DNA of 64,000 nucleotides, taken from contig NZ_JAHZPC010000003.1 in NCBI RefSeq assembly GCF_019929185.1, forward strand, positions 62,001 through 126,000. Reading direction: 5' to 3'. Below the pieces are notes generated by a model. That model was not told the DNA's origin and did not search any database. It saw only the letters and a list, made by a program, of their open reading frames with translations. The DNA comes from Streptococcus parasanguinis (GTDB taxonomy: Bacteria; Bacillota; Bacilli; Lactobacillales; Streptococcaceae). Within the stretch, counting starts at the first letter, position 1; each line of letters begins with the position of its first letter. Shown piece by piece: positions 19,649-27,948 of this stretch. Made by a program: the position numbers and the translations under genes.

Positions 19649-21222
19649 TGGTTCATTTCTCCTGCTATTTTTTGATCTTTTGCTTTTAAGAGCTCAATTC
19701 CTGCATTCACTTGCTCGTTTAAAGCATGAAATTCATTCGATAAGGACTGATATGCAGCCAAACGATTGTCGAACCTTTCTCTTACTTGAGTGACAACTGT
19801 TTGCCTTGTTGCACCAGCCTGTGCATAGGCCTCTTCTACTTCGGAAAGATTGAGAATGAAGCCTTTCGGAACGGTCTGTAATACTTTCTCCAAAGCTTCT
19901 AAATCTGTATCCAGTCGTGCCTTAGATTTCTGAGCTTGCTCCAGCCCTTCATCCACTACTCGAATCAGCTCATCAGAAGCCAAGCATGCCTGCAAGGCAT
20001 CGAGATAGATTTGTTCACTTGAACTCAGTCCACCACCTGTTTTTTGTAATTTATCCTTTAGGCGATAGTAAACCTTCATCCGCTCTTCAATGATTTCCTT
20101 GCGAGTGATGGCTTCCGTTCCCTTTTCAAGAACCAAATTCCCATCCTTATCATAGATATAACCATGCATCATGTGCTGCAGGCCAGTATTTATCAAATTT
20201 TTAGTTTTGAGGTGCTTGACAATCCCACTGGATTCCTTGCTTCCAGAATCCTGATAGCCCAAGCTAACCAAATCTTTATGGTCAATGTGGTTGTAAATTT
20301 TGTACTTCAGCGAATCTATACGCGATTTTTGCTCGGGTGTTAAAATAGGATAGGCATTAGGGCCATTGTATAGATGGACAGTCCCAATATGAGAAGCTTC
20401 CTCTTCCGTCAAACAGGCAAGCGCATACTGAATATTCATAGACCCCAGAGAGTGACCGTATAGATCGATCTTGGCATTGGGGTATTTTCGGATCACCTCT
20501 TTCAAATGAGCTGCAGCATCTTTAAACTGCGGAGGCGGGAAAGTACCGTTTTCATCATTGTATTTTTTTAAAAAAGCAGCTCCCATTAAAGCAGGAAATT
20601 TAACCTGTTCTTCGGCTGTTCTTTCTGCAAAAAAGCCGACCGCATCTGATGCTTTTTCCTGTATGAAATTGCTGACAGGATTGTCCATCGCTTTTTGTAT
20701 GAACCTACCTAAGGGAGTGGCCTCCGGTGGAAGATTAACAGATGTAGGAATAATTGCATCTTCAAAAGCTTCTACAGCATTGTTAAAACCATTTTTAGCC
20801 TTATCTCGCGCATAATTCTTCGCATATTCTGTTGCATACTCGCTTGCACCACCAGGGTTCAAAATATTGGAAGCTGCTGGCAAATCTGTCTTTACCCAAT
20901 CCGTATATGTATCATGGAGTAATTTTTGTGTACTTATTTCAGTTTCAGATCCCTTCATCAAGACAGTCACGTCATGGATTTGGGCACGTTCTTCATCTGA
21001 AGCAGTATAGGGGACTGGATCTTGTTCAACACCCTTGCCACTATCCGTTAGTACGAAGACTTGTTCTTCATTGCCATTTACACTATCATAAATGTGAGAA
21101 ACATTACCAACATATTCACTACCTTCTTTAATTTTTTGATTTTTTCCTAATTTTAATGATCTATATTCAATTAATGATGCTTCTACATGCTGTCTGTCTG
21201 AAAAATTTGTGTTATTTACCAT
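19627..21222 (-). CDS. Lipase-domain protein with C-terminal helical domain, TslA-like type VII effector
   Basis: A 531-residue protein without a Sec signal peptide. The middle has an alpha/beta-hydrolase nucleophile elbow, DLYGHSLGS, with Ser near residue 258, followed by YNGPNAYP and an IDHKDLVS stretch that may hold the acid and base. The C-terminal ~150 residues are helical and coiled-coil (LEQAQKSKARLDTDLEALEKVL, ending NQWEQLAY). An enzyme followed by a helical targeting domain is the reverse of the usual LXG order and matches the staphylococcal type VII lipase toxin TslA. The start at 21222 was chosen for GGGGAG six bases upstream; ATG 21228 has no room for a ribosome site. It overlaps the lipoprotein gene upstream and the coiled-coil gene downstream. 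Confidence 0.75.
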   Translation of the reverse strand: MVNNTNFSDRQHVEASLIEYRSLKLGKNQKIKEGSEYVGNVSHIYDSVNGNEEQVFVLTDSGKGVEQDPVPYTASDEERAQIHDVTVLMKGSETEISTQKLLHDTYTDWVKTDLPAASNILNPGGASEYATEYAKNYARDKAKNGFNNAVEAFEDAIIPTSVNLPPEATPLGRFIQKAMDNPVSNFIQEKASDAVGFFAERTAEEQVKFPALMGAAFLKKYNDENGTFPPPQFKDAAAHLKEVIRKYPNAKIDLYGHSLGSMNIQYALACLTEEEASHIGTVHLYNGPNAYPILTPEQKSRIDSLKYKIYNHIDHKDLVSLGYQDSGSKESSGIVKHLKTKNLINTGLQHMMHGYIYDKDGNLVLEKGTEAITRKEIIEERMKVYYRLKDKLQKTGGGLSSSEQIYLDALQACLASDELIRVVDEGLEQAQKSKARLDTDLEALEKVLQTVPKGFILNLSEVEEAYAQAGATRQTVVTQVRERFDNRLAAYQSLSNEFHALNEQVNAGIELLKAKDQKIAGEMNQWEQLAY

Positions 21223-21607
21223 ATTCATCTCCCCTCAGTAAACGACTTAACTCTGCAGAAATACCATAACTTCCAGCCTCAAATTCTCCCGAATCTTCCA
21301 TATGAACAGTAGTATCAATAGTTAGTTTTTCATCATTATTGACTTCCAAATATACATTCATCCCACCCATTGGATTGTATTCCAATTGATTTTCCAAGAT
21401 TTTATACGAGTGTATTTTCCCCTGCGGAGTTAATGCTTCAGGATCAATATCCTTTAACATATTTTCAATCGCTACCTTCATCTTCTTACTCTCCGCGATT
21501 TGAATCATTTCTTGTTTCTTGGCAGATTGTCCATTAAAAAAGCTACAACCTCCCAAACTTAAACCAAATAGCATCATAACTAATACAATAAATTTACTTT
21601 TTTTCAT
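21212..21607 (-). CDS. Lipoprotein, putative immunity protein (DUF1310-like), copy 2
   Basis: A 131-residue lipoprotein: basic N-terminus MKKSK, hydrophobic core and lipobox SLGGC (Cys near 21), then a compact domain with EMIQIAES, IDPEALTPQGKIHSY and NPMGGMNVYL. It resembles the streptococcal DUF1310 family. It overlaps the start of the lipase gene by 11 bases and shares its promoter, so it is co-produced with the lipase. A surface-anchored partner beside a phospholipase-like toxin fits the TilA immunity role known from staphylococci. Function is inferred from place and topology. Confidence 0.75.
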   Translation of the reverse strand: MKKSKFIVLVMMLFGLSLGGCSFFNGQSAKKQEMIQIAESKKMKVAIENMLKDIDPEALTPQGKIHSYKILENQLEYNPMGGMNVYLEVNNDEKLTIDTTVHMEDSGEFEAGSYGISAELSRLLRGDEYGK

Positions 21608-21640
21608 CTTCCCATTCTTTCTTCAGCTTTCTTAGAATTT

Positions 21641-21663
21641 ATTATACAAAATTCTATCCATAC
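21641..21663 (-). promoter_or_regulatory. Probable promoter of the lipoprotein-lipase operon
   Basis: On the minus strand TATAAT (21641-21646) lies 34 bases upstream of the lipoprotein start; the -35 is weak. Further upstream are TGGCAATATTT (also in the esxA promoter) and several TGTTAC/TGTAACA words. Confidence 0.5.
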
Positions 21664-21790
21664 CTGAAATGTTACTTTTGTTAAAAAATATTGCCAAATC
21701 GTTACAAGCACTAGCTATTAATGTAACATATTGGTTTTGATACAGAAATGTTTCTATTTACCTATATTAGGGGTATTTACCTAAATGAGT

Positions 21791-22189
21791 TTATTTCCCA
21801 GTCTCTTCTGCTTTACTTAACAGATCATCTAATTTTGCTGAAATACCGTAACTACCTGCTTCAAACTGTCCTGAATCTTCCATTTGAATAGTCGTATCGA
21901 TCGTTAACTTTTTATCGCCATTGATAACGAGATAGACATTCATGCCTCCCATTGGGTTGTATTCCAATTTACCTTTTATCAGGGTATAGGAGTGAATGAC
22001 TCCTTCTGAAGTGAAAGCTTTCGGATCGATACTGATTAACAAGTGTTTTATCGCTCGCTCCATTTTCGTGCTTTCTGCAATCTGAATCATTTCCCTTCTC
22101 TCAGCAGCTTTATCCGTAAAAAGACTGCAACCTCCTAGAAACATAGTCAGTAAGAATAGTAGTACAAATCGTTGTTTTTTATCAGTCAT
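21791..22189 (-). CDS. Lipoprotein, putative immunity protein (DUF1310-like), copy 1
   Basis: A 132-residue lipoprotein with lipobox FLGGC (Cys near 21), paralogous to the gene at 21212. The blocks EMIQIAES, IDPKAF, GVIHSYTL, LEYNPMGGMNVYL and EDSGQFEAGSYGISAKL are shared almost residue for residue. Duplicate immunity-type lipoproteins are usual next to polymorphic toxins and may cover variant toxins of relatives. It is 183 bases upstream of copy 2 in the same direction. I see no terminator between them, but there is a separate promoter for copy 2. Confidence 0.75.
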   Translation of the reverse strand: MTDKKQRFVLLFLLTMFLGGCSLFTDKAAERREMIQIAESTKMERAIKHLLISIDPKAFTSEGVIHSYTLIKGKLEYNPMGGMNVYLVINGDKKLTIDTTIQMEDSGQFEAGSYGISAKLDDLLSKAEETGK

Positions 22190-22268
22190 ATTTCCCTCTC
22201 ACTTATATTATTCGTAATGATTTTTAAAAAATGAGCTAAATTTTAAAATTTTTTCCAGAATCCAAAAA

Positions 22269-22289
22269 ACACACCCTACATAGGTGTGT
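22269..22289 (-). terminator. Terminator of the amino-acid ABC transporter operon
   Basis: On the minus strand ACACACC-TATGTAG-GGTGTGT is followed by TTTTTTGG, seven bases after the ATPase stop codon. Confidence 0.85.
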
Positions 22290-22295
22290 CTCTTG

Positions 22296-23060
22296 TTAAA
22301 TCATGTATTCGACGCTATAAGTAGCATCAGATAAAATCCGTGAAAGGAATTGTTTGGTCCGTTCTTCCTTTGGACTATTGAAGAATTCATGGGGTTCGTT
22401 TTCTTCGATGATGTGTCCGCCGTCCATAAAGATAACGTGGTTGGCCACATCACGCGCAAAGCCCATCTCATGGGTTACGACAACCATGGTCACTCCCTCT
22501 TGGGCTAGCTGTTTCATGACATCTAAGACATCCCCAACCAATTCTGGGTCTAACGCTGAAGTCGGCTCGTCCAGCAAGATCACGTCTGGTTTTACTGCGA
22601 TAGCACGTGCGATTCCGATCCGCTGCTGCTGACCACCTGACAATTGAGAAGGATAGTAATCCTTGTAAGCGAGGAGACCAACTTTTTCAAGGGCGGATTC
22701 TGCCCGTTGGATGGCTTCTTCTTTTGGAATCTTACGAGCTACAATCAATCCTTCCAAGATATTTTCAAGTGCTGTTTTGTTGGCAAATAGATTGTAATGC
22801 TGAAAAACAAAGGCTGTCTTTTGACGAATTTCTAAAATTTCCTTTTTGCTGAGTTTTGAGAGGTCATACTCTTTTCCACCTAGGGTGAGGTGGCCTGTAT
22901 CTGCCTTTTCCAAGTGATTGAGGCAGCGAAGGAAGGTTGTTTTTCCTGATCCAGATGGCCCCAAAATAACGACGACATCTCCTTGGTTGACCTTGAGATT
23001 AACATCTACCAGGACTTGGTGGTCCTTAAATTTTTTCGATACGTGTTCTACTTCTAACAT
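22296..23060 (-). CDS. Polar amino acid ABC transporter, ATP-binding protein
   Basis: ATPase of a PAAT-type importer. Walker [19 protein letters not shown] near residue 35, signature [14 protein letters not shown], Walker [15 protein letters not shown], and switch His in [10 protein letters not shown]. Its 254 residues are normal. It is the last gene of the operon with two permeases, a binding protein and a UroD-like gene. The transporter type resembles cystine/sulfur-amino-acid systems (TcyN/YecC group), but the substrate is not fixed by sequence. Confidence 0.9.
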   Translation of the reverse strand: MLEVEHVSKKFKDHQVLVDVNLKVNQGDVVVILGPSGSGKTTFLRCLNHLEKADTGHLTLGGKEYDLSKLSKKEILEIRQKTAFVFQHYNLFANKTALENILEGLIVARKIPKEEAIQRAESALEKVGLLAYKDYYPSQLSGGQQQRIGIARAIAVKPDVILLDEPTSALDPELVGDVLDVMKQLAQEGVTMVVVTHEMGFARDVANHVIFMDGGHIIEENEPHEFFNSPKEERTKQFLSRILSDATYSVEYMI

Positions 23061-23079
23061 CTTCTTATTTCTCCTTCTT

Positions 23080-23766
23080 CTATGCGAGTGTCAAGCGTTT
23101 TTCTAAGAGATTGAATCCCCACTGAATCACCCCACAAATGACAATATAAAGAATAAAAATCACTAGATAGGATTCAAAATATTGATAGCCATAAGAGGCT
23201 TCTACCTTGGCAATGGCGGTGATATCCTTGATCGTCATGACAAAGACAAGGGAGGTTCCTTTGACCAAATTGATAACTAAGTTACACAAATTGGGCAGGG
23301 CTGAACGCAAGGCTTGTGGAAAAACAATGCGGATATAGGCTTGGCGATTAGTCAAACCAATGGCTTGCGCTGCTTCTAGCTGCCCCTTATCCACCGTCAG
23401 AATGGCTGACCGTAGAATTTCAGCAAGACTTCCTGTTGTCATCAAGCTAAAGATGATAAAGGCATAATAAATGGGATTGATCTCAAAGACATTAAAGTGA
23501 CTACCAATACTCTTAAAAAAGCTATTTAAGAGGCTGGGAAAGAGACTATAAAAGAAGAGAATCAAGAGAATCGGAGGTGTCGCGCGGATAAAAGCTAAGT
23601 AAATCACTGAGAAACTGCGAACACCTTTGACCTTATAGATCTGACCGAGTGCCAAAAAGAGGGCTGGAAGGAAACTCAAGAGAATCGATACGACCATGAT
23701 CAGAAGGGTCACTGGAACACCACCCAAGGTGGCTATAAATGCTTTACTAATAAAATTGAAATCCAT
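23080..23766 (-). CDS. Polar amino acid ABC transporter, permease 2
   Basis: Membrane permease of the HisMQ family, 228 residues, with about five membrane segments. The EAA-loop region [28 protein letters not shown] contacts the ATPase. It lies three bases after the other permease gene; the pair would form the heterodimeric channel. It ends with the basic tail EKRLTLA. Confidence 0.9.
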   Translation of the reverse strand: MDFNFISKAFIATLGGVPVTLLIMVVSILLSFLPALFLALGQIYKVKGVRSFSVIYLAFIRATPPILLILFFYSLFPSLLNSFFKSIGSHFNVFEINPIYYAFIIFSLMTTGSLAEILRSAILTVDKGQLEAAQAIGLTNRQAYIRIVFPQALRSALPNLCNLVINLVKGTSLVFVMTIKDITAIAKVEASYGYQYFESYLVIFILYIVICGVIQWGFNLLEKRLTLA

Positions 23767-23769
23767 AAG

Positions 23770-24462
23770 CTACCTTTCTGTTACACTGAGTCGTTTCTCA
23801 AGGAGTTGAGCGGAGAAGGAGATCACAAGGGCAATTCCCCAGTAGATCACTGCTACAGCTGTATACGTTTCGAGGGAATAATTCCCAAGATTGCGGCTGA
23901 TCAAGTTGTTGCCTGCTCCCATGATATCGATAAAGCCAATGGTATAAGCTAAAGCGGCATCGCGCATGAGGTTCAAGATGGCAGTCGTCATATTTGGAAG
24001 AGCCACGCGAAAGGCTTGGGGAAGGACAATCCGCCAAATGGTTTGGGCTGGCGTCAAGCCGATACTCAAGCCCGCTTCCATCTGACCTTTTGGAATAGCC
24101 AAATAGGCTGCCTTGAAAACCTCAGAGATCATAGCGGCAAAGAGAAGAAACATGGCAACAAGGACAAAGACAAACTTGGACCAGTGGTCAATGTCAATGC
24201 CCAACCACCAGTTCAAAAATTGGGGGAGTCCATAAAAGACCAAAAAGAGTAAGACAATCGGAGGGGTACAACGCAAAGTAAAGACATAACCTTTTGCCAG
24301 ACCTGCTCCTACCTTATCTTCTGATACTTGTGCCCATGTCAAAACCAAGCCAAATGCAGAACCGAGAACCGTCGTTAAAACCATCAAAGCTAGGGTCGCT
24401 GGCAGAGCTTGGACCAAGGTTGGAAGAAATGACCAGACCTTGGAAATGTCGTATGAGACCAT
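23770..24462 (-). CDS. Polar amino acid ABC transporter, permease 1
   Basis: Second HisMQ-type permease, 230 residues, with EAGLSIGLTPAQTIWRIVLPQAFRVALP as the ATPase-contact loop and FTLRCTPPIVLLFLVFYGLP, typical of the family. It resembles the B. subtilis TcyL/TcyM type of permeases used for sulfur amino acids. It follows the substrate-binding protein by 66 bases and precedes permease 2 by three. Confidence 0.9.
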   Translation of the reverse strand: MVSYDISKVWSFLPTLVQALPATLALMVLTTVLGSAFGLVLTWAQVSEDKVGAGLAKGYVFTLRCTPPIVLLFLVFYGLPQFLNWWLGIDIDHWSKFVFVLVAMFLLFAAMISEVFKAAYLAIPKGQMEAGLSIGLTPAQTIWRIVLPQAFRVALPNMTTAILNLMRDAALAYTIGFIDIMGAGNNLISRNLGNYSLETYTAVAVIYWGIALVISFSAQLLEKRLSVTER

Positions 24463-24528
24463 GTTTCTTTTCCTTTCTGTATCCGTATAGAAATAAGGAA
24501 GCTGGGGCTATGCGCACCCAGTTCCATC

Positions 24529-25407
24529 TTATTTCTCTTTATCTACATAACTGAAGACATCTTCACCGAAATATTTTTTCGACAATTTAGCAAGTGTGCC
24601 ATCTTTTTCTAATTCTTTGATGGCCTTGCTGTATTCTTCCGCAAATTTTTCGTTTTTCTTATCCTTATGGATCAATGGGTAAGTTGGAATTCCTTTGTAG
24701 GCAAACCAGCTCAGTTTGTCCGCATATTGGTGGTAAGAACCATCTTTATCTGTGACAGCCTTTTCAAAGGAAAGTTTGATGTCAAAGAAGGCATCGTAAC
24801 GTCCTTCAAGAACCCAAGCATAGGCATCTGCGACTTTGAAAGATTCCGCAGCTGTTAATTCGATTTGTTGGTCCTTATGCTTTTCATTGTATTCTTTAAT
24901 AACATTCCACTGCGCATTTTGTGGTGAAATTGGAACCAATTTTCCTTTTTCTTTCGCAAAGTCATCGATGTTCTTGTATTTATCCGCATCTTCTTTCCGT
25001 ACGGTAAATCCGATGATACTTGCACCGATTGGTTCTTTTGGAATGATAAATTTCTTGGCACGTTCTTCGGTATACCAAGCTCCTTTGGTTCCGATATCGT
25101 ATTTACCAGATTCTAGACCGATTAAGAGATCGTCATCACTTGTTCCAGTGTACTCAAACTTGTAGTCTGGTAGTTTTTCGTCAATGGCTTTGAGAACGGC
25201 TACTTCATAGCCGTCTGATTCTCCTTTTTCATCAACGAAATCATACGGTACATAGTTTTGCGTGTGGGCTACTTTCAAGGTTGTCACCTTGTTCGATCCT
25301 GTTGAGCCTTTGCTGTCGTTTGCATGGTTCAAACTCCGTCCAAGAATGGTTGCACCTGCAATAGCAAGAACGGCCACCCCACCGATAATCCATGTTTTTT
25401 TACTCAT
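24529..25407 (-). CDS. Amino acid ABC transporter, substrate-binding protein
   Basis: Extracytoplasmic solute-binding protein family 3, 292 residues. The N-terminus MSKKTWIIGGVAVLAIAGATIL is a hydrophobic signal or anchor without any lipobox cysteine, so it is probably held by an uncleaved helix or released, unusual for a Gram-positive binding protein. The body begins TLKVAHTQNYVPYDFVDEKG, with the family pattern GYEVAVLKAI and LLIGLESGKYDIG. The ribosome site GGGAG lies eight bases before ATG. The neighbouring UroD-like genes suggest an S- or N-methylated or sulfur-containing substrate (inference). Confidence 0.9.
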   Translation of the reverse strand: MSKKTWIIGGVAVLAIAGATILGRSLNHANDSKGSTGSNKVTTLKVAHTQNYVPYDFVDEKGESDGYEVAVLKAIDEKLPDYKFEYTGTSDDDLLIGLESGKYDIGTKGAWYTEERAKKFIIPKEPIGASIIGFTVRKEDADKYKNIDDFAKEKGKLVPISPQNAQWNVIKEYNEKHKDQQIELTAAESFKVADAYAWVLEGRYDAFFDIKLSFEKAVTDKDGSYHQYADKLSWFAYKGIPTYPLIHKDKKNEKFAEEYSKAIKELEKDGTLAKLSKKYFGEDVFSYVDKEK

Positions 25408-25435
25408 ACTCTGTTCTCCCTGATTCTATTTTTTC

Positions 25436-26437
25436 TTATTCTGCTGCAGCTTCACGAACCCATTCGATTCGCTCTTCATCAATATCACTTGGAATAGTAC
25501 AATCCGCACCGATGACCAAGCCTGTGGTTCCAGTTTCTGCGATGATGCGTTTGGTTTCTGCTTGAATCGCAGCCTTGTCTCCTGTATAGAGAAGACCATT
25601 TTTGCCATTTTCAAAGCCACCAAGAACCGTACGTCCACCGAAGATTTCGCGTCCTTCTGCTAGGCTGATTCCTTCTGGTCCAACTGCCCAGTTAAGCACT
25701 TGAGCTGGGTAGTCTGTGAAGAGATGGATATCATTGCGAGCTCCTTCGTAGCCACAGATATGAAGAATATTTACACCACCTGCTTCATTGGCTACTTCTA
25801 AGACATGGAGTTCACTCGGTGCGATGACTTGTTTGTATACTTCTTGGCTCACGCGCGCATCTTGGATGCTTTGAACACTGAGGTAGATCCCGTCTGCCCC
25901 TGCTTCTTTGATGATTCGTTGGCTCAAACTTGCAATATCTTGGCCAATCGTATCCAATACTTTTTTAAGAGTTGCTGCATCTTGATCGATAAAGTTTGCG
26001 ATCAAGTCATCTCCTCCTGAAACTTCTCCGACCAACCATTTGAAGTAGGTCACTGGAGCAAAGATATTGTAGATAGCCACAATGTCTTCTTCAAAACCGG
26101 CACGGATTTTTTTAACGAGCTCTACCTGCTCTGTGATCCATGGATGATCTGCTCCGAGTGGTTCAATCCCTGCTAAGTCGGAGATATTTTCAAGGCCTTT
26201 GTGGATGGCTGGATTTGGATAAGCAAAGTAACCATCGCTCATGAGTTTGACAAAGTCTGGTTTGACCTTGTGAAGGAAGCTTTGATGACCCTTCAGGTTT
26301 TTTTCAATGATTTCCGGATTAGAAAATCCTTTCAACCATTCTTCTTCTGTTGTAAAATGATGCCAAAATCCAACTGGCACACGATCAACCGCTTCTCCCT
26401 TAAAAGCTTTTAACACTAATTCTCTTTTGGCTGACAT
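25436..26437 (-). CDS. UroD-fold protein (methyltransferase-like), copy 1
   Basis: A 333-residue member of the uroporphyrinogen decarboxylase superfamily. It starts MSAKRELVLKAFKGEAVDRVPVGFW and has NILHICGYEGARNDIHLF and a C-terminal LVIGADCTIPSDID, where His and Cys could bind zinc as in the MtaA/CmuA methyltransferase branch. Streptococci do not make haem, so a HemE role is unlikely. It is 28 bases upstream of the binding protein of the ABC transporter and clearly co-transcribed. The methyltransferase reading is inference. A promoter element shared with copy 2 lies upstream. Confidence 0.85.
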   Translation of the reverse strand: MSAKRELVLKAFKGEAVDRVPVGFWHHFTTEEEWLKGFSNPEIIEKNLKGHQSFLHKVKPDFVKLMSDGYFAYPNPAIHKGLENISDLAGIEPLGADHPWITEQVELVKKIRAGFEEDIVAIYNIFAPVTYFKWLVGEVSGGDDLIANFIDQDAATLKKVLDTIGQDIASLSQRIIKEAGADGIYLSVQSIQDARVSQEVYKQVIAPSELHVLEVANEAGGVNILHICGYEGARNDIHLFTDYPAQVLNWAVGPEGISLAEGREIFGGRTVLGGFENGKNGLLYTGDKAAIQAETKRIIAETGTTGLVIGADCTIPSDIDEERIEWVREAAAE

Positions 26438-26471
26438 GTTCTTACCTCGTTCTATTCTTTTCTTGTTTGTT

Positions 26472-26519
26472 ATCTTAACACTTCAATTATTCTTTGACTA
26501 ATATATATTTTTTATCAAG
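26472..26519 (-). promoter_or_regulatory. Promoter and upstream element of UroD copy 1
   Basis: On the minus strand TTAGTC (26496-26501), 18 bases and an extended -10 (TGT then TAAGAT, 26472-26477) form a promoter with a poor -35. It overlaps a 25-bp element (26495-26519), of which 21 bases are identical with 27847-27871 before copy 2. The whole element has inverted TTGA/TCAA ends, as in sites of LysR-type activators. Confidence 0.6.
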
Positions 26520-26536
26520 CTCTTCATCTTTTTTTA

Positions 26537-26737
26537 TCACTGATCTTCGAGAAGAAGGATTCCTGCTAGATCAGACGGGCGAAGGAGGGAGAGACTATGG
26601 GCTGGAATTTTCTCCAGTCTTGCCATATCTGGATCTTTTTTGGCTTTCCCCTGACTACTTGCAAGAGCAGCTTTACTAAGCCCTAAAAGCAAAAACAAAA
26701 CGGTTACCAGGATACACCATACATTGATCTTTTTCAT
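26537..26737 (-). CDS. Small exported peptide of unknown function between the UroD-like genes
   Basis: A 66-residue ORF from ATG 26737 with AAGGAG six bases upstream. It starts 17 bases after the stop of UroD copy 2, so it is probably co-transcribed with it. Residues 1-24 are a clear Sec-type signal (MKKINVW, then a long Leu/Val run) with a cleavage-like ALASS. The mature part is about 42 residues, beginning basic (QGKAKKDPDMARLEK) and ending hydrophobic and acidic (LAGILLLEDQ). I do not recognise a family. Confidence 0.6.
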   Translation of the reverse strand: MKKINVWCILVTVLFLLLGLSKAALASSQGKAKKDPDMARLEKIPAHSLSLLRPSDLAGILLLEDQ

Positions 26738-26754
26738 CTCCCTCTCCTTTCTTC

Positions 26755-27756
26755 TTACAATACAGCTGCTTGACGTACCCAATCTAAGCGTTCCAATTGG
26801 AAATCATCTGGCACGGTACAGTCTGCCCCAAGGATCAAACCACGACTTCCCGCTTCTGCGACCAAGCGACGGGTTTCTTGCTCGATAGCTGCTCGTTCCC
26901 CTTGGTAGAGCAAGCCTTTCTTGCCATTGACAAAGCCACCTAGGACAGCACGATCCCCAAAGAGCTTGCGACCTGCGGCTAGGCTAAGGCCTTCATGATG
27001 GGTCGCCCAGTTAATGACTTGAGCTGGATAATCCTTGAAGAGTTCCACTTCATTGCTGGCCCCTTCAAAACCACAGATATGAAGGATATTGATGCCTCCA
27101 GCTTCATTGGCTGCTTCTAGGACAGCGATGCTGCTAGGCTCAATGAACTTGCGGTATTCTTCATCAGTCACACGCTCATCTTGGACCTGCTGGGTTGAGA
27201 AGTAAATCCCTTCAACACCTGCTTCTTGGATCAAGCGGCGACTTAAACTAGCGATGTCTCCTGCAATCACGTCAAGGACATGAGCTAAAGTTTCTGGATC
27301 TTCCTTAATAAAGTCTGCAATCACTTGGTCTCCACGGGATTGATCCGTACGGAACCAGCGTTTCAAATAAGAAATGGGCGAGAAGATATTGTAGAAAGAA
27401 GCAATCTCTTCATGGAAATGGGAACGAATCTCCTTGACCACTTCAATTTGTTTTTCAATCCAAGGATGATGCTCTCCAATCGGTTGAATATCCTTCAATT
27501 CTTGGATTGATTGGATCTCTCTCGAATAAAGTGCACTCGGATAGCGGAAGAAGCCATCGCTCATGATCTTGACAAAATCAGGTGAAATTTCTTCAACATA
27601 GTGTTGGTGTCCTTTAATACTTTTTTCTACTACAGCCGGATTATCTAGCCCCAATTCTTTTTCTTCTTGGGTCACATAATGGAGCCAAAATCCTACAGGG
27701 ATTCGCTCTACTGCTTCGCCTCGAATGGCACGAAGAACCAATTCTTTTTTACTCAT
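26755..27756 (-). CDS. UroD-fold protein (methyltransferase-like), copy 2
   Basis: Paralogue of the gene at 25436, also 333 residues when started at ATG 27756, which has GAGGAGG nine bases upstream. An extension to 27825 is possible but would run through the promoter. Conserved blocks include KKELVLRAIRGEAVERIPVGFW, FVKIMSDGFFRYPS, NILHICGFEGASNEVELF and LILGADCTVPDDF. The high similarity over the full length and the shared 25-bp upstream element show a tandem duplication that included regulation. Role as for copy 1. Confidence 0.85.
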   Translation of the reverse strand: MSKKELVLRAIRGEAVERIPVGFWLHYVTQEEKELGLDNPAVVEKSIKGHQHYVEEISPDFVKIMSDGFFRYPSALYSREIQSIQELKDIQPIGEHHPWIEKQIEVVKEIRSHFHEEIASFYNIFSPISYLKRWFRTDQSRGDQVIADFIKEDPETLAHVLDVIAGDIASLSRRLIQEAGVEGIYFSTQQVQDERVTDEEYRKFIEPSSIAVLEAANEAGGINILHICGFEGASNEVELFKDYPAQVINWATHHEGLSLAAGRKLFGDRAVLGGFVNGKKGLLYQGERAAIEQETRRLVAEAGSRGLILGADCTVPDDFQLERLDWVRQAAVL

Positions 27757-27823
27757 ACTGTATATCCTCCTCAATATTTCTCCAACAGAAAGATTGACTG
27801 CTTCCCTTCTGGAATTTGTAACC

Positions 27824-27871
27824 ATGATATCACCTCGAAAAGTGGCTGACTAATATATTTTCCCTATCAAG
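27824..27871 (-). promoter_or_regulatory. Promoter and upstream element of UroD copy 2
   Basis: On the minus strand TTAGTC (27848-27853), 18 bases and an extended -10 (TGA then TATCAT, 27824-27829) precede UroD copy 2 by 68 bases. The 25-bp element at 27847-27871 matches the one before copy 1. The weak -35 implies dependence on an activator. Confidence 0.6.
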
Positions 27872-27902
27872 GCCTTAAAATTTCTTTATTAAGAAAGGTA
27901 TC

Positions 27903-27938
27903 AAAAAAACGCAAGTCCTTGAAAATAGGGACTTGCGG
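27903..27938 (-). terminator. Terminator of the 40-codon ORF upstream of the UroD operon
   Basis: CGCAAGTCC (27910-27918) pairs with GGACTTGCG (27929-27937). On the minus strand the stem is followed by seven T. It lies upstream of the UroD promoter and downstream of a small minus-strand ORF, the only candidate gene for it to serve. Confidence 0.8.
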
Positions 27939-27948
27939 GTATCTTTCT

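Noticed and set aside
25436-27756. Naming the UroD-fold genes hemE (haem synthesis)
   Set aside because: Two paralogues in an amino-acid transporter operon, no other haem genes, and streptococci do not make haem.
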